64,000 nt of DNA from Dryomyza anilis (taxonomy: Eukaryota; Arthropoda; Insecta; Diptera; Dryomyzidae). Made by a program: the position numbers and the translations under genes. This document shows positions 45,078-55,859 of the stretch, one piece after another. Each line of letters begins with the position of its first letter. Position 1 is the stretch's first letter. The DNA is taken from NCBI GenBank assembly GCA_951804985.1, contig OX638133.1, positions 36,419,963 to 36,483,962 of the forward strand. The letters run 5' to 3'. The notes beneath the pieces are model-generated. The model was not told where the DNA came from, made no database searches, and saw only the letters and a list, made by a program, of their open reading frames with translations.

Positions 45078-45726
45078 CATTGAAAAGAATTTAAAAATTA
45101 TTCATATGAACTTTTTAAAACGTGTCTCACTTTACCCTTCTTTATATATTTTACTAACACAATAAAGAAAAAACTAATATCATTAAAATTTTAATCTTGT
45201 GTTTTGTTGTTAATTTGATTTACCACTACACAAATTAATGAAAAAAAAAATTAGACCAAAAACCGTTGTTTTGGAATTATTTTTTTCACAAAAAAACTCT
45301 TTTGAATTTTTTTACAACAAAAAATTGTTATTTTGGGAACTCCAAATATTATTAAATTCTATTTAAACGTGCCTTGTACTTCTTCTACTTCTAAACAGTT
45401 TTAAATGGTATTAAACCAAAACCGTTTATTTCGGTTATGGATATCGGTTTATTTCTGACTTTCATATATTGGTTTCGGTTATGGGGTTTATATGAAAATA
45501 TTTATTTTTGTATACTATTAAATCAAAAATTGTCCCATTGACCAATTTCAATTGGATTTTCCTTCAAATGCTACTGCAAGTAAAGCGCTCAGCTCAATCA
45601 ATATATTATATCCGTTGTGGCAACGTATTCAACTGACATCTCGTTTGAAATGTATGAATTTATTTGAAAAGATTCCCAATAATAAAGTATGCGTTTAAAA
45701 TAACGCAACAGAGATAAAAAATTAAC
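45078..45726. other. No gene; A+T-rich spacer between the two hAT-like copies
   Basis: No supported feature. A fragment near 45500-45555 (TGTCCCATTGACCAATTTCA) resembles words in the MITEs near 47770 and 59630. Confidence 0.4.
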
Positions 45727-47562
45727 ATTTAAAGTGGTGCATAGGTCACCAGGGTATACAAATCCTGAAAATAACTACAAACTTGCAATCGCTGAAGAAC
45801 TTCCTAACATCTGATAGCCATATGTACTAATGCGTAGGTTTACCGAATTTCGATTTTGTTTTGGGGAACCAAAAAAAAAACACTTAAGCCGGTATAAAGT
45901 AAAACTAGTCTGTAGATGTTAATTGGTATTTATACATATATGGTCAGTTCACAGGTCACAACTGACCGATTAGTTCAGACAGCATAGACATATAACTAAT
46001 CTAATTGAAGTAGCTCTTTTAGTTTTTCTGTAATCGTGATTTCAACAGACATACAGATGGACGCGCAGACGAACATTGCTAAATCGGCTCAGGAGGTCAT
46101 GCTGATAATGAATATATTCTTTTCCATACCGGATATGCTTCCTTCTGGATGTTACAAACAGCGTACCAAACAGAAGAAATCGTTTCACTGTTAGTGTAGG
46201 GTAGGGATGCCCAACTCAGCCCGTACGGGCATTGTGCCTGTACGGGCACGACGTCAGCACGCAAGGTGCTTGACGAGGGGAAGATCGGTGAAGCGGAAAT
46301 GGTGAGAGGATTTTTAAAGTTAGAGCGAGTGCAGCGAATATAAGTGCGTGTGACCTGCGAAAGCTATCAGTGCGACTTCATGCGGGTCCACGCTGCTTTG
46401 TTCTCCAGTCACCCCAGTATAAATTTTTGTATCACATTTAATACAAAATATTTAATGTAAAATAGAATTTTGACTAAACGTTTTTTTTCTATCTGAAACT
46501 TATTTGGAGGTATTTAAATTTATTTTAGATAGAATAATAGGACATTTTTAGAACTTCTCACAATTGCAACAAATCTTTTAAAAATATATCAAGTACTGTT
46601 CAAAAAATAATGTTTATGTTGTTTTTTTTTATTATACACTCATTTTTTAAGAGTGTTTTAATTAAAAATAACTAAATAAAGTAAATTTAAGAATTGGTCG
46701 ACAATTTCTAGTTTCAATTGGGGTTCAATGCGTAGAGTTGAAGTCGACTGCGCACAGTAGAACATTGCAATTAGTTAATAATTTAAATATTTATATTTTC
46801 ATTTAATATTGTATACTTTGTATGTAAACGATTAATGAATATTATAAAAAATCTTATTAATTAAAAACAAATATTAATAACTCACTTGACTCTTTTGCAA
46901 TAAAATTTTTTGTTAACTTGTCCAGTATTATAAACCGAATAAAAACATAAAAGATTGCTTTTAACAAAAAAAAAAACATGTTTTTCACAAAATACAGTAT
47001 TTTTGGATAATTCTATGTACATTTCTTTACAAAACAACGAATTATATTTATGTCAGGTTTTGTTTTCCTTTGTTACACCGTACTCTAATCGCACTCTCTT
47101 CTTTCAGTGTTGCATCATTTCTTAAGTAAAATAGGGCAGAAATGTGAAATAAATAATTATTTTAGAATTTAGTTAAGTTTGAGATTTTAATCACTTTAGA
47201 CACACATTTTATATCCCAAAACCTCTTACAGAATAATAACAAATAATATATTTTTTTTTGCAAGAGTAAATTATATAAATGTTATGAGAAAAAAATTATA
47301 ATTATTTAAAATGATAAAATTTGTATATTTTAGTAATTCAAAATAATAAACAATATAAAACCAATCTCAAATAATTAAACTTTTAAATAGACATTGAAAT
47401 TTCCCGGAATTTCTAAAAATGCATCACTAAATGCCCCGCTCATTTCTGCGTTGCAATCCCCGCTCACTTCTGCCCGTAGATACCCCTAGCCTAGCACTCG
47501 ATTGCCCGAGCAGTCAGCCGCGGGTAGGCGAGTTGGGCTTCCCTAGTGTAGGGTATACAAAC
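45727..47562 (+). mobile_element. mini-me-like element, family A, copy 3, split by a hAT-like insertion
   Basis: It starts 5'-truncated at AAAGTGGTGCATAGGTCACC. It then has CAGGTCACAACTGACCGAT, GTGATTTCAACAGACATAC, the CTAAATCGGCTCAGGAGG core and a diverged GGATGTTACAAACAGCG tail. The final words TTAGTGTAGGG are interrupted at 46201 and resume at 47546 as GTGTAGGGTATACAAA. The TA run is shorter than in other copies. Confidence 0.85.
46202..47545 (-). mobile_element. 1.34-kb non-autonomous hAT-like element, copy B
   Basis: Reverse orientation relative to copy A, with the same ends (TAGGGATGCCCAACTC on the left; the right end has one change). GTGTAGGG is repeated exactly on both sides (46194-46201 and 47546-47553), a perfect 8-bp target duplication inside the 3' end of a mini-me-like element. 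The interior aligns along its full length with copy A with few differences. No transposase frame. Confidence 0.95.
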
Positions 47563-47807
47563 TATAATTTTAATCCTTTCAAAATAATGTGCATTCTATT
47601 CAATTTTTATTAAAATAAATTTAAAATAATAGTCTAAATACTGGATATTCTGGTATAAAATTAGTTTTAAATCACATTAGTTTTTAATAGTAAAAACTAT
47701 TAAAATCATAATGTGAAGCCACTATAAAATTAATAGTTTCTGCAATATAATATTAATAGTAACAATCCCATTGACTAATTTTAATAGTAAAATAATTTGA
47801 ATCAGTA
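47563..47807. other. No gene; A+T-rich fragment with TTTTAATAGTAAA words
   Basis: CCCATTGACTAATTTTAATA followed by GTAAA resembles the 3' part of the MITE at 59460-59683, so an old relative may lie here. It is not delimited. Confidence 0.4.
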
Positions 47808-48282
47808 CCCAGCAGGAAATGTCACCAGTGATTCCTCAATGATTCTCTATGTCAGGTACGAAGCATCGATGACCGATAGCATTTTCGCCCTGCAAATCAT
47901 TGATGACATTTTCATACAAATGTCCACTGATTCATGCATGATGTAGCATTAACGATGCATGCACGTCTTTTATCAATGAAATTTTAGATTTTTTGTAAAA
48001 ACATAATTTATATATTTTTTTTAAATTTATCTTATTTTATTTATTATTTTAATTTTATTACATTTTTCTGTTCTCGGTTGGAATGGTATGTTTACTTGCC
48101 AATGTCAATAACGTACTTCACTAACGGCCATCATATATCAACATTACTACTCCTTATTATATCGCTTTTATAAATAATTTGTCCCTCAATTTGTACCTAT
48201 GAATAATATGGCATGTTGCGTCTAGACGTATGTTGTATGCATATCACATTGCATTTCATCAATGAGGCCATTTCCTGCTGGG
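47808..48282 (+). mobile_element. 475-bp MITE with CCCAGCAGGAAATG ends, copy 1
   Basis: Terminal inverted repeats CCCAGCAGGAAATG / CATTTCCTGCTGGG are flanked by TA on both sides, fitting the TA duplication of Tc1/mariner-type elements. Inside, ATCATTGATGA / CATCGATGACC words recur, along with TTTTCGCCCTGCAAATCATT and AACGGCCATCATATATCAAC. No coding frame. Copy 2 lies inverted at 49443. Confidence 0.92.
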
Positions 48283-49132
48283 TAGGAATGAAATAAAAGG
48301 AATATTAAGTTCATGTTTGATCCCTATTAGAAATTAAGTTTTGATAATATGGTAAAAAATATTTTTATTATAAATGACTTTGAAATTCGCTACTGGAGGG
48401 TGGTCATAAGCATTTACAAAACTTAAAAATAACTGCTAATTTTTTAATCGTGGTTGATCATCGTGCAATATAAAATTGGAATTATAAATTAAGCTGGATT
48501 AATAGTGTGAATACTTATAACACGATTTTTATTAATGTGCTAATCGAAGATTTTCAACGCTCATGCAATGCCAAGCGTGCATGAAATCCGTTTAAACCGC
48601 TGTCGGACGGGAAGTCATCGGAAATGCGGCAACAGGGTTTGCTACGCTTCATCTGCTAGGAAATCCTTCCGGAGGGAGCATGTTGCCGAGACAGTTAAGG
48701 TCTGGGAAAGAGTTATATGTCTGAGATTGGGAGTTTCCGAATAAGATAGAGAACGAAAACAGAAATGAAACAGAGATAGTGTAAGAAGTCTGTAAGTGAG
48801 ATAAACTAGCTTTGCTCATCAATGCAACATCTGCGATGTTTCCGGCTGTTGTAGTGTTTAAAGCCAAAGACGAGCAATGAATTTCCTGTTAGACACTTTC
48901 ATGCCACGCACGCTTCCGCTGTAAAAGATTCCAAAAGTTGATTAAGTATTGGTTGCGCGCAACATGAATGTAGGTCAAAAAATCAGTAGACGTTGGACGC
49001 GAGAATATCGTATAAATATAAAAATTTTAAAGTCAAATTTTATAGATAGTCTCATTCAAACTTTTGAGATACATTTTTTTAATTAGTATAAAAATCTCAT
49101 TAAAATTTATAAACAATTATAAAAAATACTCT
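48283..49132. other. No proven gene; less A+T-rich segment at 48540-48960
   Basis: The minus-strand frame 48649-48867 (72 codons) sits in a segment of more balanced composition. I recognise no family. It might be decayed transposon coding sequence. The rest is A+T-rich. Confidence 0.3.
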
Positions 49133-49298
49133 TAAGGGCCAGTTTTTCAGTGCTAGTTTGAACATAGTTTAAACTAAATTAATCTTCCCTGATAGTTTAA
49201 AATTAAACTAAGTTTAAAAGACAAATAATTTTTACTGAAAACCACTTACTGTTTAAACCAGAAACAAAGTTTTACTAGTACTAAAAAACTGGCCCTAA
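49133..49298. mobile_element. 160-bp palindromic MITE with TAA target duplication
   Basis: The element is 49136-49295, with ends GGGCCAGTTTTTCAGTGCTA and, as reverse complement, GGGCCAGTTTTTTAGTACTA. TAA lies on both sides. Inner AGTTTAAACT / AGTTTAA words continue the palindrome. A 3-bp TAA/TTA duplication with GGGCC-GTTT ends is characteristic of PIF/Harbinger-type MITEs; that class is inferred. Confidence 0.85.
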
Positions 49299-49442
49299 AT
49301 ATTTTACAAATATTAAAGATCTATAATATAAAATCTAAACCAGCTTATTCTCATATTCACCATTACAATAAACATAATGTGGTAAAGGTGAGCTTAGACC
49401 TAGCTTTGCCTTCGCCACCACAGAGCAGAGCGCATAGATCTA
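49299..49442. other. Spacer
   Basis: Short unassigned sequence between two MITEs. Confidence 0.4.
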
Positions 49443-50661
49443 CCCAGCAGGAAATGACACCGTTGACGACAAGGTCATCAATGAAGAATCGAGTACATTG
49501 GAAAATTTGTCATTGATGAATATGTCTACAACAATTTCATGAATGACATTGCATTAAAGATGTCATACACCACATGCCATATATACATATATCAATAACA
49601 TTGTGAAAATCCGTCATTGATCAAAATTAACATGAAAAACTAAATTTCTATAAAAGTGGGATAATAAGCAGCAGTAATGTTGGTAGATGATGGCCGTTAG
49701 TAGTGTAGGTTATGGACATTACTAAGTAATAATAAAATTGAAATAATAAAATAAATGAAATAAAATAAATAAAACGAGTTGGGAAAGTTAGGTCACATGG
49801 GGCGTATTTTTATAGTCGGTGGAGCCCGACTATGGAATACCCTACACCTTTGGTGGGGATATTAATGTGGGATATTTAATTGCATACCTTAATTTTATTA
49901 TTCACATATCAGAAATTTACGTCTTATATCCCCATAAATTAAAAAAAAATTATATAAAAGTATAAAAAACTAATAAAAAAAATAGAATCATATAATTGGG
50001 TGGACAACGTCTATATTTAAAATTTTGAAAGGCTAATATTTCATAGATTTGATTTTAATAATTTACGGATCAAATTTTCATTATGAAAACCCGAGAAATA
50101 ATGAAAAAAAAAGTGGGCGGATCACTCCCAGTTTTGGACCATATATGTTTAGGTGAATTATAACAATACGTTTTAAATGTTATGCCTATATCTTGAATAC
50201 TTTTCGAGTTATTAGTTCCTAAAGAGTTGTATAAAAGTGACTTGTATGGGAGGTGGGCGTGTCCGTTGCCCGATTTGGCTGATTTTAAAACTCATTCCCT
50301 ACTTTTGGCTAAAATATAATAATACGAAATTTTATCGCATTCTGATCAGTATTTCTCAAGTTATTCTGTATTCGGACAGCAAGACGGACAGACAGACAGA
50401 CAGACGGACATGGCTAAACGGACTCGGGTGGTGATGCTGATCAAGAATATATATACTTTTCCATACCGGATACGCCTCCTAAGGGGCGTTACAATATATG
50501 CACAAAGTTAATATACCCTGTACCTCATAGGTGTAGGTTATAAAAATATATGTCATCAATGCTTTGCAGGGCGAAAATGCTTACGGTCATCGATGTTTCT
50601 GATGTTCTGATAGGGGAATCATTGATAGGGGAATCATCAATGATTGTCATTTCCTGCTGGG
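49443..50661 (-). mobile_element. CCCAGCAGG MITE, copy 2, split by a mini-me-like insertion
   Basis: The ends CCCAGCAGGAAATGACA and TGTCATTTCCTGCTGGG are flanked by TA on the left and TTA on the right. Relative to copy 1 it is inverted: TTGCAGGGCGAAAATGC and GATGGCCGTTAGTAGTG are complements of copy-1 words. The mini-me-like element at 49775-50545 splits it within an AATAAAATAAAA stretch. Without the insertion it would be about 450 bp. Confidence 0.9.
49775..50545 (+). mobile_element. mini-me-like element, family B, copy 2
   Basis: Full length, from CGAGTTGGGAAAGTTAGG to a GGTTATAAAAA end. It matches the copy at 29245 throughout, lacking only the duplicated GTCACATGGG near the start. It has GACAGACAGACAGACGGACA, the GGCTAAACGGACTCGGGTGG core and the TGATCAAGAATATATATAC run. 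It is nested in the CCCAGCAGG MITE. Confidence 0.9.
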
Positions 50662-52591
50662 TTATCCGTATGTGCCTCTTTTTCATCATCGTTCTCTGAA
50701 GCTGGAGATGTAATAAATGAAAATGTAACAAATGTGGTGTATTCCATATTATATTTTGTTGCTCCCTACTTTAGATTTAATTTCATTATAGAATTAAGTT
50801 ATCTTTGAAATATAAATCAAAATAGCCCCGTCCGTCGCCCAATGGCCCAAAATTGAAAAAAGCTGGCAAAAATTCTAAAAAAATTGTATTTAGACTCGGT
50901 ATTAAAATTGCAATGGTCTGACAATTTTTTTTTTAAAGTTCAAAATATTTTTAATTTAGTCAAATATACAATTTATAAGAATTCGTTTAAAAGTGGCAAT
51001 ATTAAGAGAAAATAGATAAGGCAGATGGAAGAACATTTATTTATATAATTATCATAAAATAATATAAATAGTATATAACTCAAGTAACCATGGCTCGACA
51101 ATTTTCACAAATTCTTGTGCGCAAATGTGTAGCTTTTAAGTTACCTCCAACACCAGTGTTGCAAACTAGTAATTTTTAGTTGCAAAGCGGTGGCTAAGAA
51201 CATGTATGGAACATACGCAATAATATGGCATAATGCAGTAATATATAAGTCATACATTCTGATAATGGAACATAAAATTAGTTCCAAAGCGATGGTTAAG
51301 AACATGTGTGGGACAAAGCAATAATATGACACAATGCAGTGATATATAAGTCATTCCGATAATGGAACATATACGATAATGGGCGGAGCTATCTTTGTTG
51401 TTATAACGTGGCAAATTCAAAAATGTATTATGTTCCATATATGTTGCATGTTTATAATGAAAAACCTAATAGGAACATATTTATAGCTAATTAACTTTAA
51501 AGTGATATAAATGTATATTATTATACACAAAATATTTATTATAACATATATAATGGACAGTCGGACTAGTATAATTTAAGAAATTTAAAAAAAAAACCTT
51601 TTAAAAAAAAAATGTTCACAAATTTCACTTTTAAAAGTGTGCGTTAAAATTAGAGAGGGTATAATATAATCATTAACCCGAAAATTTGAACCGTTTGTTA
51701 AATTAGAGCTGTAGTTTGCCGAAAAATCTGTTCTTAAAGACTTTTATTATTATGCCATAGCATATTTTTGACATTATGTGCAGTTTTATTACATGACAAA
51801 CATTTACGCTTATCGCACTGCGTAGGATCTTTATTATTTTTATTTTTATTCCACACAAGTTCCACATTTAAAATTATAGTTCAAGTTCCAAGTAGGTGAA
51901 CCGACACTTTAATGTATCAAAATTTGTGGCAACTAAGCCTCGCCCTGGGGCTTTTTGACTGGCAATTAGGTGACAAATAAGTATTTTTCGCATGATATAG
52001 TACAAACACCTTTATGGCAATTGTGTGGCTGCCACTTAAGTAGACACAAAGTGGTTACTTGGGAAATTTTAAAATCAAAACACACTTAAACATATATTTT
52101 TTTTAATGAAAAAAGTACTTTGAGAGTTAATATCTGAAAAAGTGTATTTATTTCGAATAAAATTCTTGGATGCATTTATGGCCTGGAATGTTTATAAGTG
52201 CTTTATAATATTTAATTTTATAATATCTAATTTTAATATATATTGTATTTTGGCCAGATTTTTTCACTTTTGGTGTGCGCCGTTATGTAGAATATACGAG
52301 AATTTAAAATTGTATAAATATTAACATTTATTGACGGTAATTTTGTAATAGAGAATATTATAAAAATTATCACCCTTGGAAAAAAGTGAATAAGTTTGAG
52401 CGATAATTTTAACTATGATCAGCACAACAATAAATTATTTTCATAATTTTTGACAGATTCGAAATGATAAAAACTCATCCAAAAATTGTTTAAAAATCTA
52501 AATTTTTCGAGTTTAGATTTAAATATCTTAAAAGTGCACGTTATGATCTAAAATTTCAATAGAATTTTTCTTAAATTGAATATCTTAAATT
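50662..52591. repeat. No gene; contains a 102-bp tandem duplication at 51180-51385
   Basis: AAGCGGTGGCTAAGAACATG (about 51186) recurs as AAGCGATGGTTAAGAACATG (about 51288), followed in both by GCAATAATATG..CA.AATGCAGT and ATATATAAGTCAT. Minus-strand frames here are by-products of the repeat. The rest of the interval is A+T-rich without supported features. Confidence 0.7.
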
Positions 52592-52925
52592 GAATATCGG
52601 TTCCGGATTCGATTCTGGTTCCAAAATTTTTCAAATAGCGGTTTCAATTTCTATTCAACTTCCAAACTAAAAAATTATATCTGTTAATATTCCGGTTCTA
52701 CACAGTTTTTTAAATAACTGTTCCGATTCCGTTCCAAAAATCGAAACGATTCCGGTCCTTTGTAGTCCCTGAAACAGACTAAAATTCTTTGAAATATCGG
52801 TTCAAGTTCCAAGATTTTTAAAATAGCGGTTCCCGTTCCGATGTCACAAATCTTTTAATACCGGTTAGGATTTTGTTTCCAAAAATCGAAACTGTTCCGA
52901 TTCCGTTTCTTTGAAGTTCCTGAAT
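52592..52925. repeat. GGTTCCGATTCCG-type degenerate repeat
   Basis: Two units of about 150 bp share CCGATTCCGTT, CCAAAAATCGAAAC, CCGTTTCTTTG / CCGGTCCTTTG, and AGTCCCTGAA / AGTTCCTGAA. Shorter GGTTC words continue on both sides. It is probably an old tandem. Confidence 0.65.
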
Positions 52926-54887
52926 TATATACGATGTCCATATGAACATTTTTTCTCTTTTTGTTCAGCAGTGTAATTATTTTGGAATATTAGATATTCG
53001 TGTTCACTCATTTGTTCGGAAAACAACCTTCAATTCAATATCGGTCACAAACAAAGTGCTCAACTTCAAATGTAATTTGTGAATAAAGACGTGGCCAACT
53101 TGAATGGAAAGGTAAAATAATGTTATAAAATAATGATGATACCTCGTTCTCGAGCAGCTCTGCTGACAAAGCCATATTTCCTGTTGATTATTCGCATTTC
53201 CTCAAAACGTAGCTACTATCGTGCAGGTATCGTTAGACAAACTTATTGCGCCAAAAATAGAAATAGAAAGGCAACTGAATCGAGTGAAAAACCAACGAAC
53301 GTCTGCAAACAAAAAAAAAAATGGCACAAAATCATATAAAATGCCAAAGAAAATGGTGAGGAAAACTTGCGCAAAATCTGATAAAGTAAAAAGGAAATCG
53401 TTTAGCAAAAAACTAAACTAAAATTCCACGATAGATGAACATGAATAAAAATACAAAAAATATATATAGTAATAAAAAGGCAAAAAAACGCAACGAATTC
53501 AACTGCATTTTCATGACATTTTCAGCGTATTCGCTTTGTCAAAATAAAAATACAAAAATTACAAAGAAACGAAGAAACATTGAAGGAAGGCAGCCAAAAG
53601 ACTGGCAAGTCGAACAAAAAGACTCACAAATAGAAATGAACATTTTGGCATAACGTGAAATTTATTTGCAGGAAAATAGAAAAATAATAAAATGTAACCT
53701 TTACAATTCAGCGAATATTTGCTTTGAGCAAGCGAAGACTATTGAAAAAATGAAAATAACAAAAAATGTTGCTAAGAATAACTGAAAGAAAAGGTGATTC
53801 AATGAGTTTTCCAATCATATATACTCCATATATACACAAAATAAAAGCCATTCAAGTCGAAAATGCATTAAACTGTGTGGACATTAATTTAATAACGCAT
53901 ACTATTTAGCAACAAAGGCGGTGTCGTTCAATTTGCCAAAGAGCTCTAAATAATGTCATCATTTCAATGGCCGCCATTTTGTTTGGTGCTCACATAAATT
54001 ACTTCGTCTGCCTCGTTATGGTTGTCATAATAATACCGAACACTCGCCGAATGACTGACATTTTATGCGTCCGTCTTACGTTCATTACTAATTTGCGATT
54101 AAAAAATACGCGCCAAACAAAAATTTAACTGCATACCTTAGGGCGCAACACAATGCGGAGTTTTCAATAACCTGCTGGCAGCGCCATTTATTTTAATGAC
54201 CATCGCTGTCATTAGGTTTGTGCTTTATTTTATTTTTTGTATTTTATTAACAATTTCTCATCTTTTTTATTAGCGGGGAAACGTGCAAAATGCATTGCAT
54301 ACCTTTTGGCCATTAAGTATTTAGTATAATGCGAGTTTTATGTTTGCTAAAAAACCTTAATAAGAGTTTTTAAACCGCGGGCTTATGATTGAATGGCGTG
54401 CGATATCAGGACGCAGAATTTTACAAGTATTTTATTTTTATGGACGCAAAATTGATGTTTTCTGCAGACTGCTTAAATGTAGATAACTTTATAATGTTTT
54501 AATTATTGAAGTTTTTAAACGATATTTTAAAGAAAACTAACCAAATACACTGTTTAAAATGTTTTCCCAATGTTTGTTGATCAATAATTCTACGCAACAA
54601 AACAAGGAAAATTCCCCGCTGGTATTCTATCCAATTCGATATAATAGGCAGGTTTTAACTGCATATTCACTTTTTTTTTCTATTTCGTAATGTTTTTGAA
54701 AATTGGAACTTCTTGGAATATTTCAAAAATACTGTACATACAAAACAAGTTTTTCAAAATTTAAATGTCTGGGGTAAGTGGGACATGTTTTGATTTTCTT
54801 CAAAACCAATACATTTGAATAATTTTTTAAATTCTATTAACGTATCTATTCCATGATCTAACTTTTTGCTTTATTTAAATACCATTC
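52926..54887. other. No proven gene; unique, partly less A+T-rich sequence
   Basis: The segment 53880-54200 is less A+T-rich and unique in this window, which would fit conserved non-coding DNA. Frames at 53133-53653 are lysine/asparagine-rich and lack domains. At 54772 the words GGGGTAAGTGGGAC resemble motifs at 60700 and in the 16331 element. Confidence 0.4.
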
Positions 54888-55232
54888 AAAGGGTTTTTCA
54901 ATAAGAGCGCTACAAACGTTTTTTTCAAGGATTTTTCAACAGGGACGCAACAAAAGTAGAGCGACAGAGACAGAAAACAACGCCATATTTCTTGCCGGTC
55001 TTTTGACATTTCTCTTTAGTAAGGTTTGCCATTTCATGATGGAAAGAAATACGAGCCAACAACGAGTTGAAATTATTAAAATTTACTACCGAAATTCGAA
55101 TTCGTATATCTTTCCATCAAGAAATGACAAACCTTACTAAGAGAAATGTCAAAAGAGCGGCAAGAAATATGGCGTCGTTTGCTATCCCTGTCGTTCTACT
55201 TTTGAAGCGTCCCTGTTGAAAAACCCTTTATA
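54888..55232 (+). mobile_element. MITE derived from the DD41D mariner-like family
   Basis: Long inverted arms (about 100-130 bp) begin AAAGGGTTTTTCAA and contain AAGTAGA.CGACAG, CAACGCCATATTTCTTGCCG and TTTTGACATTTCTCTT. They match the 4880-side end of the deleted mariner-like copy at 4159. The left end carries the terminal word twice (about 54888 and 54931). Between the arms a short transposase start is kept. The edge next to TA at about 55231 fits a TA target. Confidence 0.88.
55036..55104 (+). pseudogene. Remnant of the transposase N-terminus (about 22 codons)
   Basis: The frame opens with ATGATG and encodes ERNTSQQRVEIIKIYYRNSN, the usual opening of this mariner-like transposase family (a helix-turn-helix start of the Q-R-x-E-I-I-K-x-Y-Y type). 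It then runs into the opposite inverted arm. It covers the part deleted from the copy at 4269-4765, so the two fragments together document the family. Non-functional. Confidence 0.75.
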
Positions 55233-55859
55233 TGCTCGATTTCGGACTTGTTGAATAATGTTGGGGTTAAGTGGAAAACGTCCAAATGTTTACCAAAATG
55301 ATTTTAAGATTTTCGTTTTAATTTTTTGTTTTTTGTTTTTTTCACAACAAAGTTAAATATATTAAGAAAAAAGAAATATAATAAGCAGGGCTTGCTTTTA
55401 TATGGTTTTAAAAATTCAATATTTAAATAAATATTATAAGAATTTTTTGGTAAAAATCTATATATTCGAATAAATCCATAATTTTGAGAAACACGAACTC
55501 ATATATCTCAATTTCGATAACTTTACTCTACCATTTTGACACTATATACATAGTTGGAGTACCATCGATAACATCATCTTCCTGCAGGAAACTATATCTG
55601 GATAACACTACAGGACACAATAGATTGTGATTTGTAACAAATTTGGTTGGGTGTAAAGCAAAAAATAAGTCACATTGACCTGTTTGATATCGAACGTTTA
55701 CATACATAAAATATGATTCAATCAACCCAATAATTTTTTAACTGTATTTCAAGCTTAGAAATATTTTTTTTTGAAAACTATTTTTATTAAATTTTTTTTT
55801 TTTTTGAAAAATTTCATGAAGATAATTCATTTCATGAGAATAATTAAAATAAAATAAAT
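55233..55859. other. No gene; A+T-rich DNA
   Basis: No supported coding frame. GGGGTTAAGTGG at about 55262 echoes the GGGGTAAGTGGG word left of the MITE, so the MITE may have inserted into an older repeat. Confidence 0.4.
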
